DNA of 64,000 nucleotides from Streptomyces sp. CB02400. Lineage in GTDB: Bacteria > Actinomycetota > Actinomycetes > Streptomycetales > Streptomycetaceae. Below the pieces are notes generated by a model, which saw nothing but the letters and a program-made list of their open reading frames with translations, had not been told where the DNA came from and searched no databases. Shown in pieces: positions 43,257 to 51,417 of the stretch (the stretch's first letter is position 1; every line of letters begins with the position of its first letter). The translations under genes were made by a program, and so were the position numbers. The stretch spans positions 124,001-188,000 of the forward strand of contig NZ_LIWB01000014.1 of assembly GCF_001905725.1 (NCBI RefSeq). Reading direction: 5' to 3'.

Positions 43257-44510
43257 TCACGAGGAGACGGCGGGCGGACGTACGCCGGACAGGAGCACAC
43301 CGCTGTGCGGGCGGGTCGGGACCCGGTGCAGCGGGATCGTGAGATTCTGCTCCGGCACCGTGTACTCCATTCGGGCGAGCCGCACCGCGAGCGCCTCCAG
43401 CACACCGACGGTGATGCCCTCGCCGGGGCAGCGGTGGCCGGTGGCCGGGTCGCCGCCGCCCTGCGGGATCAGTTCGTCGCGCTCCACGGGCCGTTCGAGG
43501 AAGCGCCGCGGGCGGAAGGCGTACGGATCGCCCCACAGCGACTCGTCGTGGTTCTGGCCGTACACGTCGAGCACCACCAGTCCCCCGGCCGGGACCCACT
43601 CGCCCCGCCAGTACAGGTCCCGGGCGGCCAGACCGCCGAGGAACGGCACGAACGGGTAGAAGCGGCGCACCTCGTGGGCGAACGCGGCGGTGAACGGGAC
43701 GTCCCCGCCCGCGAGCGGCGCCCGGTGCTCGGGCCACTTGTGCAGGGCGTGCGCGGTGAAGGCGACGAACCAGGCGACGGCGGCCGTCGGGCGGACGACG
43801 TTGAGCAGTTCCACCGCGGCCGTCTTCTCGTCGAGCCCCCCGCCGTCCGCGTCGCGGTGCCGGCACACCAGGTCGAGGACCGAGTCCTCGGGGGCGGTGA
43901 CCGCGCCGGACCGTACGTCCCGCACCAGCCGGCCCAGCCGGTCCTCCTGCCGGGCGCGGGCGCGCCGGGCCCGCAGGTGGCGCGGTCCGGCGGTGGCGAA
44001 GCCGTCGACCATGGCGATCATGTCGCGGGCCGTCGCCTCGGCTCCGGCGTCGTCCAGCGGTATGCCGGCCCACCGGTGGACCCCGGTGGTGAGCACCGTG
44101 CCCGCCTCGTCGAACAGTACGACGGAGCCGCGCCGGCCCCAGGCGGGTACGGCCTCGTCCCAGGCCTCGGTCACGTGGTCGACGAGGCCGGCGATCCGGC
44201 CGGGGGCGAGCAGCGGCAGGAACAGGGACTTGCGGGTGCGATGGGCGACGCCGTCGAGGGTGTGCACCGCCTCGTGGCCGAACAGGGTGGCGAGCACGGG
44301 TTCGGGGATGGCGCGGTGCCGGTGCACGTTCTGTTCGTCGTAGAAGAACCGCACCGCTTCGGGGCCGCGCAGGGCGAGGGCGGGCCGGCCCAGGATCCGG
44401 GTGCGGACCACGGGTCCTGGGGTGTCGCGCATCCGGTTGGGCAGCCAGGCGTAGCCCTCGGCCAGCAGCGGCAGGGTGCGGTCGAGCAGGGGGCGGCTGA
44501 GTACGTCCAT
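43257..44510 (-). CDS. CYP152-type fatty acid peroxygenase P450
   Basis: Cytochrome P450 of the H2O2-using CYP152 type. The heme cysteine is Cys361 in GHRCPGEG. The I-helix has Arg240-Pro241 in VVRPTAAVAWF instead of the usual acid-alcohol pair; in P450-BSbeta and SPalpha that arginine holds the fatty acid carboxylate. RFYPFVPFLGG and the ERR-region residues are present. From ATG 44510 the product is 417 residues, the family length; GTG 44588 would add 26 residues, and neither has a strong ribosome site. It lies 124 bp upstream of the small peptide gene on the same strand. A hydroxylated or decarboxylated fatty acid is the expected product. Confidence 0.85.
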   Translation of the reverse strand: MDVLSRPLLDRTLPLLAEGYAWLPNRMRDTPGPVVRTRILGRPALALRGPEAVRFFYDEQNVHRHRAIPEPVLATLFGHEAVHTLDGVAHRTRKSLFLPLLAPGRIAGLVDHVTEAWDEAVPAWGRRGSVVLFDEAGTVLTTGVHRWAGIPLDDAGAEATARDMIAMVDGFATAGPRHLRARRARARQEDRLGRLVRDVRSGAVTAPEDSVLDLVCRHRDADGGGLDEKTAAVELLNVVRPTAAVAWFVAFTAHALHKWPEHRAPLAGGDVPFTAAFAHEVRRFYPFVPFLGGLAARDLYWRGEWVPAGGLVVLDVYGQNHDESLWGDPYAFRPRRFLERPVERDELIPQGGGDPATGHRCPGEGITVGVLEALAVRLARMEYTVPEQNLTIPLHRVPTRPHSGVLLSGVRPPAVSS

Positions 44511-44682
44511 CGCCGTCGGGTGCCCCGGGGGGACGGCGGGACACTCCGGGCGGGGCGGGGCCACCCGTTCGGATGTGGCCCAGGCCACGTGCCGAAGGAG
44601 GTCGGGGTCATATCGGGACGGGTGGGGCGGCGGCTAGCGTTCCGTGCGGTCCTTTCACCCCAGCAGCTCGGGCGGCCCGGCA

Positions 44683-45192
44683 GTGCAAGCAGATCTCTCA
44701 CCGGTCATCGCGGCGACGGCGCAGTGGCTGACGTGTTCCTTTCCCGCGCCCGGCGGAGCGCTGGCCGTCGCGCTGTGCGAGGCGCAGGCGCGGCAGGCGG
44801 TGACCGTCGCGGCGCGGCTGCGGTATCCGACGGAGATGGATGTCGCCCTGGTCGGGCTGGCGGGGCCGGGGGGTTCGGGGCGGCTCGACTGGGTGACCGG
44901 GGCGGACGGGGACGACGGTGTCGCGGGGGATGCGTGGCGTACGTGGGTCGACGAGGTGGTGGCGAGCTGGGCGGTGTGTCTGCTGGCCGATACCGAGCTG
45001 GCCGGTCTTGCGGTGAGCGCGCTCGCGGGGGGTGCCGTGGCTGCCGAGTTCCGTCGGCTGGTGGCGCCCGATGAGGCGGACCGGCGGGCGGCGGCGTTGC
45101 TGCGGCATCCGGATCTGGTGGCTCCGGTGGCGGGGCTTCACCGGTCGGGGCTGCTGAGCCGGCTGGATCCGGACGCCACGCTGGTGGGCTGA
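44683..45192 (+). CDS. Hypothetical protein (about 169 aa)
   Basis: An open frame with normal Streptomyces codon bias, divergent from the P450 gene. It encodes an Ala-rich helical protein with APGGALAVALCEAQARQAV and FRRLVAPDEADRRAAALLRHPDL. The start is uncertain: GTG 44683 or GTG 44644, neither with a good ribosome site. No family recognised. It ends just before the dispersed repeat at 45.2 kb. Confidence 0.5.
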   Translation: MQADLSPVIAATAQWLTCSFPAPGGALAVALCEAQARQAVTVAARLRYPTEMDVALVGLAGPGGSGRLDWVTGADGDDGVAGDAWRTWVDEVVASWAVCLLADTELAGLAVSALAGGAVAAEFRRLVAPDEADRRAAALLRHPDLVAPVAGLHRSGLLSRLDPDATLVG

Positions 45193-45205
45193 CTTCGGCG
45201 TTCGC

Positions 45206-45363
45206 GGGTGCCCGGTGTTGTGGCTGGGCGGGGGCGGGTTGCGCGGCCCGGCGCCTGCGGGGTGCCGTCGCGCCCACCCGTGCCGCCCCAGCGGCACGAC
45301 TGCCCGCGGCTGGCGGCGGCATGCGGCTGCCCGCGGTGACGGCGGCATGCGGCTGCCCGCGGA
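45206..45363. repeat. Dispersed intergenic element with a 26-bp-period tandem pair
   Basis: The block 45258-45287 matches 10425-10454 almost base for base, and CGGCACGACTGCCCGCGG follows in both. Here the end carries two exact copies of a 21-mer beginning GCGGCATGCGGCTGCC (45316-45336 and 45342-45362). It fills the gap between the 169-residue hypothetical and the epimerase gene. Confidence 0.7.
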
Positions 45364-45445
45364 TCGCGGGGGTCACGTTCCGTCATTCACTGGAATGCAG
45401 TAGGTGAGCGGGCCGTGGGTGGGGGTGGGGGTCAGGCTGGGCGGT

Positions 45446-46408
45446 ATGAGTACCGTCATATCGCGAAAGTGGGAGCACGCCGTCGTCACCGGTGGGGCGG
45501 GATTCGTCGGGTCCCATCTGTGTGCCGCCCTGCTCGACGCGGGCGCGGCCGTCACATGCGTGGACGACCTCAGCACCGGCCGCCCGGAGAACATCGCCCC
45601 GCTGCTCGAACGGCCCGGGTTCACGCTCGTACGGGCCAACGTGGCGCAGGAGCTGCCGGTCGACCGGCCGACCGACCTGGTGCTGCACTTCGCCTCCCCC
45701 GCCTCACCGGCGGACTATCTGCGGCTGCCGCTGCACACCATGGAGACGGGCAGTCTCGGCACCCGCAACGCCCTGAGGCTCGCCCAGGACGCCGAGGCCC
45801 GCTTCGTCCTCGCCTCCACCTCGGAGGTCTACGGCGACCCCCAGCAGAATCCGCAGGACGAGCGGTACTGGGGCCACGTCAACCCGGTCGGCCCGCGCAG
45901 CGTCTACGACGAGGCCAAGCGCTTCGGCGAGGCGCTGACCACCGCCCACGCGGAGACCCACGGCACGGACACCTGCATCGTGCGGCTGTTCAACACCTAC
46001 GGCCCGCGGATGCGCGGCCACGACGGCCGCGCCGTACCGACCTTCGTCCGGCAGGCCCTGGCCGGCGAACCCCTCACCGTGACCGGTGACGGACTGCAGA
46101 CCCGCTCGCTGTGCTACGTCGACGACACGGTGGCAGGCGTCCTCGCGGCGGCCGCCCACGGCATGCGCGGCCCCGTCAACATCGGCAACCCCGGCGAGAT
46201 CACCATGCTGGGCCTGGCCCGTCTCGTCGTCGCGCTCGCGGGTTCCCGCTCGGAGGTCCGCTACATCGAACGCCCGGTGGACGACCCCGCCGTGCGCTGC
46301 CCGGACATCACGCTGGCCCGCGACAAGCTCGGCTGGGAGCCCCAGGTGGCCGCCGAGGAAGGGCTGCGCCGCACGATCGACTGGTTCCGCGCCGAAGCCC
46401 GTCGCTGA
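45446..46408 (+). CDS. UXS-like NAD-dependent epimerase/dehydratase
   Basis: A 320-residue extended SDR with the NAD-binding motif GGAGFVGSH near residue ~15 and the catalytic YxxxK as YDEAK, preceded by STSEVYGDP. YDEAKR with NPVGPRS resembles UDP-glucuronate decarboxylases (UDP-xylose synthases), but the substrate could be another nucleotide sugar. The chosen ATG is 45446; the frame is open from 45404. It begins the glycan locus and lies 18 bp before the carbamoyltransferase gene. Confidence 0.85.
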   Translation: MSTVISRKWEHAVVTGGAGFVGSHLCAALLDAGAAVTCVDDLSTGRPENIAPLLERPGFTLVRANVAQELPVDRPTDLVLHFASPASPADYLRLPLHTMETGSLGTRNALRLAQDAEARFVLASTSEVYGDPQQNPQDERYWGHVNPVGPRSVYDEAKRFGEALTTAHAETHGTDTCIVRLFNTYGPRMRGHDGRAVPTFVRQALAGEPLTVTGDGLQTRSLCYVDDTVAGVLAAAAHGMRGPVNIGNPGEITMLGLARLVVALAGSRSEVRYIERPVDDPAVRCPDITLARDKLGWEPQVAAEEGLRRTIDWFRAEARR

Positions 46409-46426
46409 GCGAAAGGCCCGTCCGCC

Positions 46427-48094
46427 ATGCGCATCCTCGGAATCAACGCCCTCTTCCACGACCCCGCGGCCGCCCTGGTGATCGACGGGCGGACCGTCGC
46501 CGCCGCGGAGGAGGAGAGATTCTCCCGGCGCAAGCACGGCAAGCGCCCGCTGCCGTTCTCCGCCTGGGAGCTGCCCGGGCAGGCCGCCGCCTGGTGTCTG
46601 AAGCGGGCCGGGCTGCGCCCGGAGGACCTCGACGCGGTCGCCTACTCCTTCGACCCGGCGCTGGCCCGCCCCGCCGACGCGATGGGCCTGGACGACCCGT
46701 GGGACCACCTGCGGCTCACCTACGCGCGGGAGGCCCCCGGTTTCCTGCGGACCGCGCTGCCCGGACTCGACCCCGGCCTCGTCCGCTTCGTACCGCACCA
46801 CATGGCGCACGCCGCCTCCGGCGCCTTCGCCGCGCCGGACGCCGGGGACTGCTCCGTGCTCGTGCTGGACGGCCGCGGCGAGCGCGCCTCGCACCTCGCC
46901 GCCCGCCGGGTGGGCGACCGGCTCGAACCCCTGCGCGCCCAGGACCTCCCCCACTCGCTCGGCCTGGTCTACGAGGAACTCACCGAGCACCTGGGCTTCC
47001 TGCGCTCCTCCGACGAGTTCAAGGTGATGGCCCTCGCCTCCCACGGCACCCCGCGCATGCTGCCCGAACTGCGCCGGTACGTGTATCCGACCGGCGACGG
47101 CGGCTTCCACGCCACCGGCGTGCCCTGGCACGAACTGTGCGCGCCGCGCGGCGCGGACGAGCCGTGGACCCAGGACCACGCCGATGTCGCCGCGAGCGCG
47201 CAGGCCGTACTGGAGGAGACCCTGCTGGACCTGGCGCGCTGGCTGCACGGCCGCACCCACCACGAGGTGCTCACCCTCGCCGGGGGCGTCGCCCTGAACT
47301 GCGTCGCCAACTCCCGTATCGCCCGCGAGGGCCCGTTCTCCCGGGTGTGGGTGCAGCCCGCGGCCGGGGACGCGGGGACCGCGCTCGGCGGCGCCCTGCT
47401 GCTGTCCGCCGGCGCCGGTGACGGGCCCGAGCCGATGACCGGCGCCGACCTCGGCCGGGACTGGACCGACGCGGAGCTGGGGGCGTGGCTGAAGACGGCC
47501 GCCGTCCCCTTCGAGCGGCCGGCGGACATCGCCGCCACCGTGGCCCGGACACTGGCCGGCAACGGCATCGTCGCCTGGTTCCAGGGGCGCAGCGAATACG
47601 GCCCCCGGGCGCTCGGTCACCGCTCGCTGCTGGCCCACCCCGGGCACGCGGGCAATCCGGAGCGGCTCAACGACGTCAAGGGGCGCGAGCAGTTCCGGCC
47701 GGTGGCGCCGATGGTGCTCGCCGAGCGGGCCGCCGAGATCTTCGACGGGCCGCTGCCCAGCCCGTACATGCTGTTCGTGCACGACGTGGCCCCCGCCTGG
47801 CGGGACCGCATCCCGGCCGTGGTGCACGTGGACGGCACCGCCCGCATCCAGACGGTCGACGCGGCGCGCGAGCCCTTGGTGGCGCGGATGCTGGGCGAGT
47901 TCGAGCGGCTGACCGGGCTGCCCGTGGTCGTCAACACCAGCCTCAACACGGCGGGCCGGCCGATGGTGGACGACCCGCGTGACGCCCTGGAGTGCTTCGG
48001 CTCCTCCCCCGTCGACCTCCTGGCCATCGGCCCGTACGCGATCCGGCGCGGCGATCTGTTCCGCTCCGGCGACGACGGCGAGGGGTCCCGGTGA
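46427..48094 (+). CDS. NodU/CmcH-type O-carbamoyltransferase
   Basis: A 555-residue enzyme that transfers carbamoyl from carbamoyl phosphate to a hydroxyl group through a carbamoyl-adenylate. MRILGINALFHDPAAALV opens the N-terminal YrdC-unrelated (Kae1-like) domain, with HHMAHAAS as the histidine-rich metal site and VLDGRGE. The C-terminal domain has QGRSEYGPRALGHRSLL and NTSLN...GRPMVDDP. The stop overlaps the GTG of the GT2 gene. Next to heptose genes, a carbamoylated sugar is the likely product. Confidence 0.9.
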   Translation: MRILGINALFHDPAAALVIDGRTVAAAEEERFSRRKHGKRPLPFSAWELPGQAAAWCLKRAGLRPEDLDAVAYSFDPALARPADAMGLDDPWDHLRLTYAREAPGFLRTALPGLDPGLVRFVPHHMAHAASGAFAAPDAGDCSVLVLDGRGERASHLAARRVGDRLEPLRAQDLPHSLGLVYEELTEHLGFLRSSDEFKVMALASHGTPRMLPELRRYVYPTGDGGFHATGVPWHELCAPRGADEPWTQDHADVAASAQAVLEETLLDLARWLHGRTHHEVLTLAGGVALNCVANSRIAREGPFSRVWVQPAAGDAGTALGGALLLSAGAGDGPEPMTGADLGRDWTDAELGAWLKTAAVPFERPADIAATVARTLAGNGIVAWFQGRSEYGPRALGHRSLLAHPGHAGNPERLNDVKGREQFRPVAPMVLAERAAEIFDGPLPSPYMLFVHDVAPAWRDRIPAVVHVDGTARIQTVDAAREPLVARMLGEFERLTGLPVVVNTSLNTAGRPMVDDPRDALECFGSSPVDLLAIGPYAIRRGDLFRSGDDGEGSR

Positions 48095-49155
48095 CCGGGC
48101 CGGCCGCCCCGGGCGGGGAGTACGCGGTGGTGGTGCCGACGCTCGGCCGGCCCTGCCTCGGCCGGTGTCTGCGGGCGCTGGCCGAGGCGGACGGGCCCGG
48201 CCCGGCGCGGGTCGTGGTGGTCGACGACCGCCCGGACGCGGCCGGTGCGCCGCTGACCGCCGCCGTTCCGCCGGCGCTGCGCTCGCGCACCCTCGTCGTG
48301 CCCGGCGGGGCGCGGGGCCCGGCCGCCGCCCGCAACACCGGGTGGCGGGCCGCCGGGGACGCGCCGTGGGTCGTCTTCCTCGACGACGACGTGGTGCCCG
48401 GCCCCGCCTGGGCCGACGACCTGGCGCTCGACCTCGCAGGGGCGAGCGTCGCGACCGCCGGGATCGCCGCCCGGATCGAGGTGCCGCTGCCGCCGGACCG
48501 GCCGCCCACCGACTGGGAGCGGGGCACCGCCGGGCTGGCCCGGGCCCGCTGGATCACCGCCGACATGGCGTACCGGCGCCGGGCGCTGGAGGCCGTCGGC
48601 GGCTTCGACGAACGGTTCCGCAGGGCCTTCCGGGAGGACGCGGACCTGGCGCTGCGGGTGCTCGACGCCGGCTGGACCCTGTCCGAGGGCCGCCGCACCA
48701 CCGCCCATCCGGTACGGCCGGCCGGGCGCTGGATCTCCGTACGGCTCCAGGCGGGCAACGCCGACGACGTGCTGATGACGAGGCTGCACGGGCGCGGCTG
48801 GTGGCAGCGGGCACAGGCGCCGCGGGGCCGGCTGCCCGCGCATCTGGCGCTGACCGCGGCGGGCCTGACGGCGGCGGGCTGTCTGCTGTCCGGCCGGCCG
48901 CGTACGGCGGTGGCGTGTGCCACCGGGTGGCTGGCGGGGACCGCCGAGTTCGCCCTCGCCCGGATCCTGCCGGGTCCGCGCACCCGCGACGAGATCGTCA
49001 CGATGGTCCTCACCAGCGTGCTCGTCCCGCCCGCCGCGACCTGGCACTGGCTGCGCGGCCACGTCCTGCACCGCACGGCACGGTCCCGCCCGCACCGGGC
49101 CGGTCCCCCCGCGCCCGCGCACTCCCCGCCGCCCGGCGAACGGCTCCCCTCGTGA
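48091..49155 (+). CDS. GT2-family glycosyltransferase
   Basis: A 354-residue family 2 glycosyltransferase with VVVPTLGRP at the start, GPAAARNTGWR, FLDDDVVPG (the metal-binding acidic motif) and FREDADLALRVLDAG, the region of the catalytic base. The C-terminal ~120 residues contain two or three hydrophobic segments, so it probably associates with the membrane. The GTG 48091 overlaps the carbamoyltransferase stop. Confidence 0.85.
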   Translation: MTGPAAPGGEYAVVVPTLGRPCLGRCLRALAEADGPGPARVVVVDDRPDAAGAPLTAAVPPALRSRTLVVPGGARGPAAARNTGWRAAGDAPWVVFLDDDVVPGPAWADDLALDLAGASVATAGIAARIEVPLPPDRPPTDWERGTAGLARARWITADMAYRRRALEAVGGFDERFRRAFREDADLALRVLDAGWTLSEGRRTTAHPVRPAGRWISVRLQAGNADDVLMTRLHGRGWWQRAQAPRGRLPAHLALTAAGLTAAGCLLSGRPRTAVACATGWLAGTAEFALARILPGPRTRDEIVTMVLTSVLVPPAATWHWLRGHVLHRTARSRPHRAGPPAPAHSPPPGERLPS

Positions 49156-49468
49156 CCCGCCCGTCCCACCGGCCGCCCCCGGTCGCGGCCCCTCCGTCCG
49201 CGGCCCCCCGCGACCGTGCCGCCGGCTCCCCCGGGACCGCGTCCCGGCCGACGGTGCGCACGGCCTCCACCGTGGCGGGCCTCCGCATCCGGGCCGTACG
49301 GCCACGAGGGGGGAGCCTCCCGGTCCGCCCGCCGTGCGGCCGGTGCGCCCGTCCGGTCCGGTGGTCGGCCGCGGCCGGGACAGCCGGCGTCCGGCCGTGG
49401 CGGTGGGCCGGGGTGCCCAGGAACATTCCGCCGTGGCCTGTGCCGCGACCGATCACGGAGGTGCGCCC
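49156..49468. other. 313-bp gap in the glycan locus
   Basis: I see no convincing gene. One frame stays open but starts inside the preceding gene, has no ribosome site and is Pro/Arg-rich. The gap may hold a promoter for the GT4-gmhA-hldE part; no -10/-35 pair or hairpin was clear. Confidence 0.4.
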
Positions 49469-50716
49469 ATGACCCCCGCTTCCGGCCCGCTCGCCCCGGG
49501 CGTGCTGTCCATCGCCCTGGTCTCGGAGCACGCGAGCCCGCTCGCCACCCTCGGCGGGGTGGACGCCGGCGGGCAGAACGTCCATGTCGCCGCCCTGGCC
49601 GGGGCGCTCGCCGACCGCGGCCACCGCGTCACCGTGCACACCCGCCGTGACGCGCCCGGCCTGCCCGACCGGGTGACGCTGCGCGAGGGCGTCGAGGTGC
49701 ACCACGTCCCGGCGGGCCCCGCGCAGCCGGTACCCAAGGACCGGCTGCTGCCGTACATGGACGAGTTCGGGCGCCGACTCGCCCGGGAGTGGCGGGCGCG
49801 CACCCCGGACGTGGCGCACTCGCACTACTGGATGTCGGGACTGGCCTCGCTGGGGGCGGCCCGGGAGCTGGGGCTGCCGCTGCTGCACACCTATCACGCG
49901 CTGGGCACGGTGAAGCGCCGGCACCAGCGGGCCGCCGACACCAGTCCGCCGGAACGGATCGGCTGCGAGACCGAGGTGGGGCTGGGCTGCGACCGGATCG
50001 TCGCCACCTGCCGGGACGAGGTCGCCGAGCTGGTCCGGATGGGTGTGCCGGCGCACCGGATCGGGGTCGTGCCGTGCGGTGTCGACACGGACCGGTTCAC
50101 GCCGGTGGGCCCGGTCGCGCCGCGCGGCCCGTTCCGGTACCGGCTGGTGCAGCTCGGGCGGCTGGTGCCGCGCAAGGGCGCCGCGGTGTCGGTGGCCGCA
50201 CTGGCGCGGCTGCCCGGCACGGAGCTGGTGGTGGTCGGCGGGCCCCCGCCGGAACTCCTCGGCGACGACCCGGAGGTGCGGCGGCTGCGCGGCATCGCGC
50301 GGGACGCCGGGGTCGCCGACCGGGTCCGGTTCACCGGCGGGGTGGACGCCGGGCGGGTGCCGGCGCTGCTGCGCTCCGCCGACGTGGTGCTGTGCCCCGC
50401 CGACTACGAGCCCTTCGGGATCGTCCCGCTGGAGGCCATGGCCTGCGGCCGTCCGGTGGTGGCCACCGCGGTCGGCGGCCAGCTCGACACGGTCGCCGAT
50501 CCGGGCACCGGCCGGCTGGTGCCGCCCAGCGACCCCGAGGCACTGGCCGGGGCCGTGGCCGGCCTGCTCGCCGACCCGGCGGCCCGACAGGCGTGCGGGG
50601 CGGCCGGCCGTCGCCGGGTGCTCAGCCGCTACGGCTGGGCGCGGGTCGCCGCGGCCACCGAGGCGGCGTACTGCGAGGTCCTCGACGCCGAGCCCGCCGC
50701 GACCGGAACCGGCTGA
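49469..50716 (+). CDS. GT4-family glycosyltransferase
   Basis: A 415-residue GT-B glycosyltransferase. The N-terminal LGGVDAGGQNVHV and DVAHSHYWMSG are the acceptor-domain motifs of GT4 enzymes. The C-terminal donor domain has RKGAAVSVAALARL and YEPFGIVPLEAMACGRPVV, the E-x7-E sugar nucleotide motif. The ATG at 49469 has GGAGG eight bases upstream. Being just before the heptose genes, it may use an NDP-heptose donor. Confidence 0.88.
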   Translation: MTPASGPLAPGVLSIALVSEHASPLATLGGVDAGGQNVHVAALAGALADRGHRVTVHTRRDAPGLPDRVTLREGVEVHHVPAGPAQPVPKDRLLPYMDEFGRRLAREWRARTPDVAHSHYWMSGLASLGAARELGLPLLHTYHALGTVKRRHQRAADTSPPERIGCETEVGLGCDRIVATCRDEVAELVRMGVPAHRIGVVPCGVDTDRFTPVGPVAPRGPFRYRLVQLGRLVPRKGAAVSVAALARLPGTELVVVGGPPPELLGDDPEVRRLRGIARDAGVADRVRFTGGVDAGRVPALLRSADVVLCPADYEPFGIVPLEAMACGRPVVATAVGGQLDTVADPGTGRLVPPSDPEALAGAVAGLLADPAARQACGAAGRRRVLSRYGWARVAAATEAAYCEVLDAEPAATGTG

Positions 50717-50790
50717 ACCGCCGACGTCCGACGTTGGAAGGAGGTGCGGGTGCCGCCGCCGTCCCCCCGAGGCGGTGCGCCCGAGACGCC

Positions 50791-51417
50791 ATGACCGAAG
50801 ACTCCGCCCTCGAAGCCGCCCAGGCGCACTGCCGGTCGCTCCAGGAGGCCCTCGACGGCTTCCGCCGAAGCGGCCTGCCCCGGATCGCCGACTGGGGCGG
50901 ACGCCTCGCCGCCGTGCTCACCGACGGCGGACGGCTGCTGGCCGCCGGCAACGGCGGCAGCGCCGCCCAGGCCCAGCACCTGACCGCCGAGCTGGTCGGC
51001 CGCTACCGCCGGGAGCGGCGCGCCTATTCGGCGCTCGCCCTGCACGCGGAGACCTCCAGCGTCACCGCCATCGGCAACGACTACGGCTTCGACCACGTCT
51101 ACTCCCGCCAGGTGACCGCCCACGGGCGGCCCGGCGACGTGCTGGTGCTGCTGTCCACCTCGGGACGCAGCGCCAATCTGATCGCGGCGGCGGTGACGGC
51201 CCGGCGGGCCGGGCTGCGGGTCTGGGCGCTCACCGGGCCCGGCCCGAACCCGCTGGCACAGGCCGCGGACGAGGCGCTGTGCGTGGCGGCGGGCAGCACC
51301 GCGACCGTCCAGGAGACGCATCTGGTCGCCGTACACCTGCTCTGCGAGTGTTTCGACGCCGCCGTGGCCGCGCCCCTCGCGCGCGGTGCGGCGGCCGTCC
51401 CCGGGAGGATGTCATGA
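50791..51417 (+). CDS. gmhA: Phosphoheptose isomerase GmhA-like (SIS domain)
   Basis: A 208-residue SIS-domain protein that would convert sedoheptulose 7-phosphate to D-glycero-D-manno-heptose 7-phosphate. AAGNGGSAAQAQHLTAELVGRY is the GmhA signature split around the GNGGS loop at residues ~53-57; LSTSGRSANL is the second phosphate loop. ATG 50791 lacks a strong ribosome site. The stop overlaps the ATG of the hldE gene. Confidence 0.88.
   Translation: MTEDSALEAAQAHCRSLQEALDGFRRSGLPRIADWGGRLAAVLTDGGRLLAAGNGGSAAQAQHLTAELVGRYRRERRAYSALALHAETSSVTAIGNDYGFDHVYSRQVTAHGRPGDVLVLLSTSGRSANLIAAAVTARRAGLRVWALTGPGPNPLAQAADEALCVAAGSTATVQETHLVAVHLLCECFDAAVAAPLARGAAAVPGRMS

Noticed and set aside
49156..49468. 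Open frame ending in a GRCARPVRWSAAAG-type Pro/Arg-rich product between the GT2 and GT4 genes
   Set aside because: It starts within the carbamoyltransferase/GT2 genes in another frame, lacks a ribosome site, and has composition of a shadow frame.
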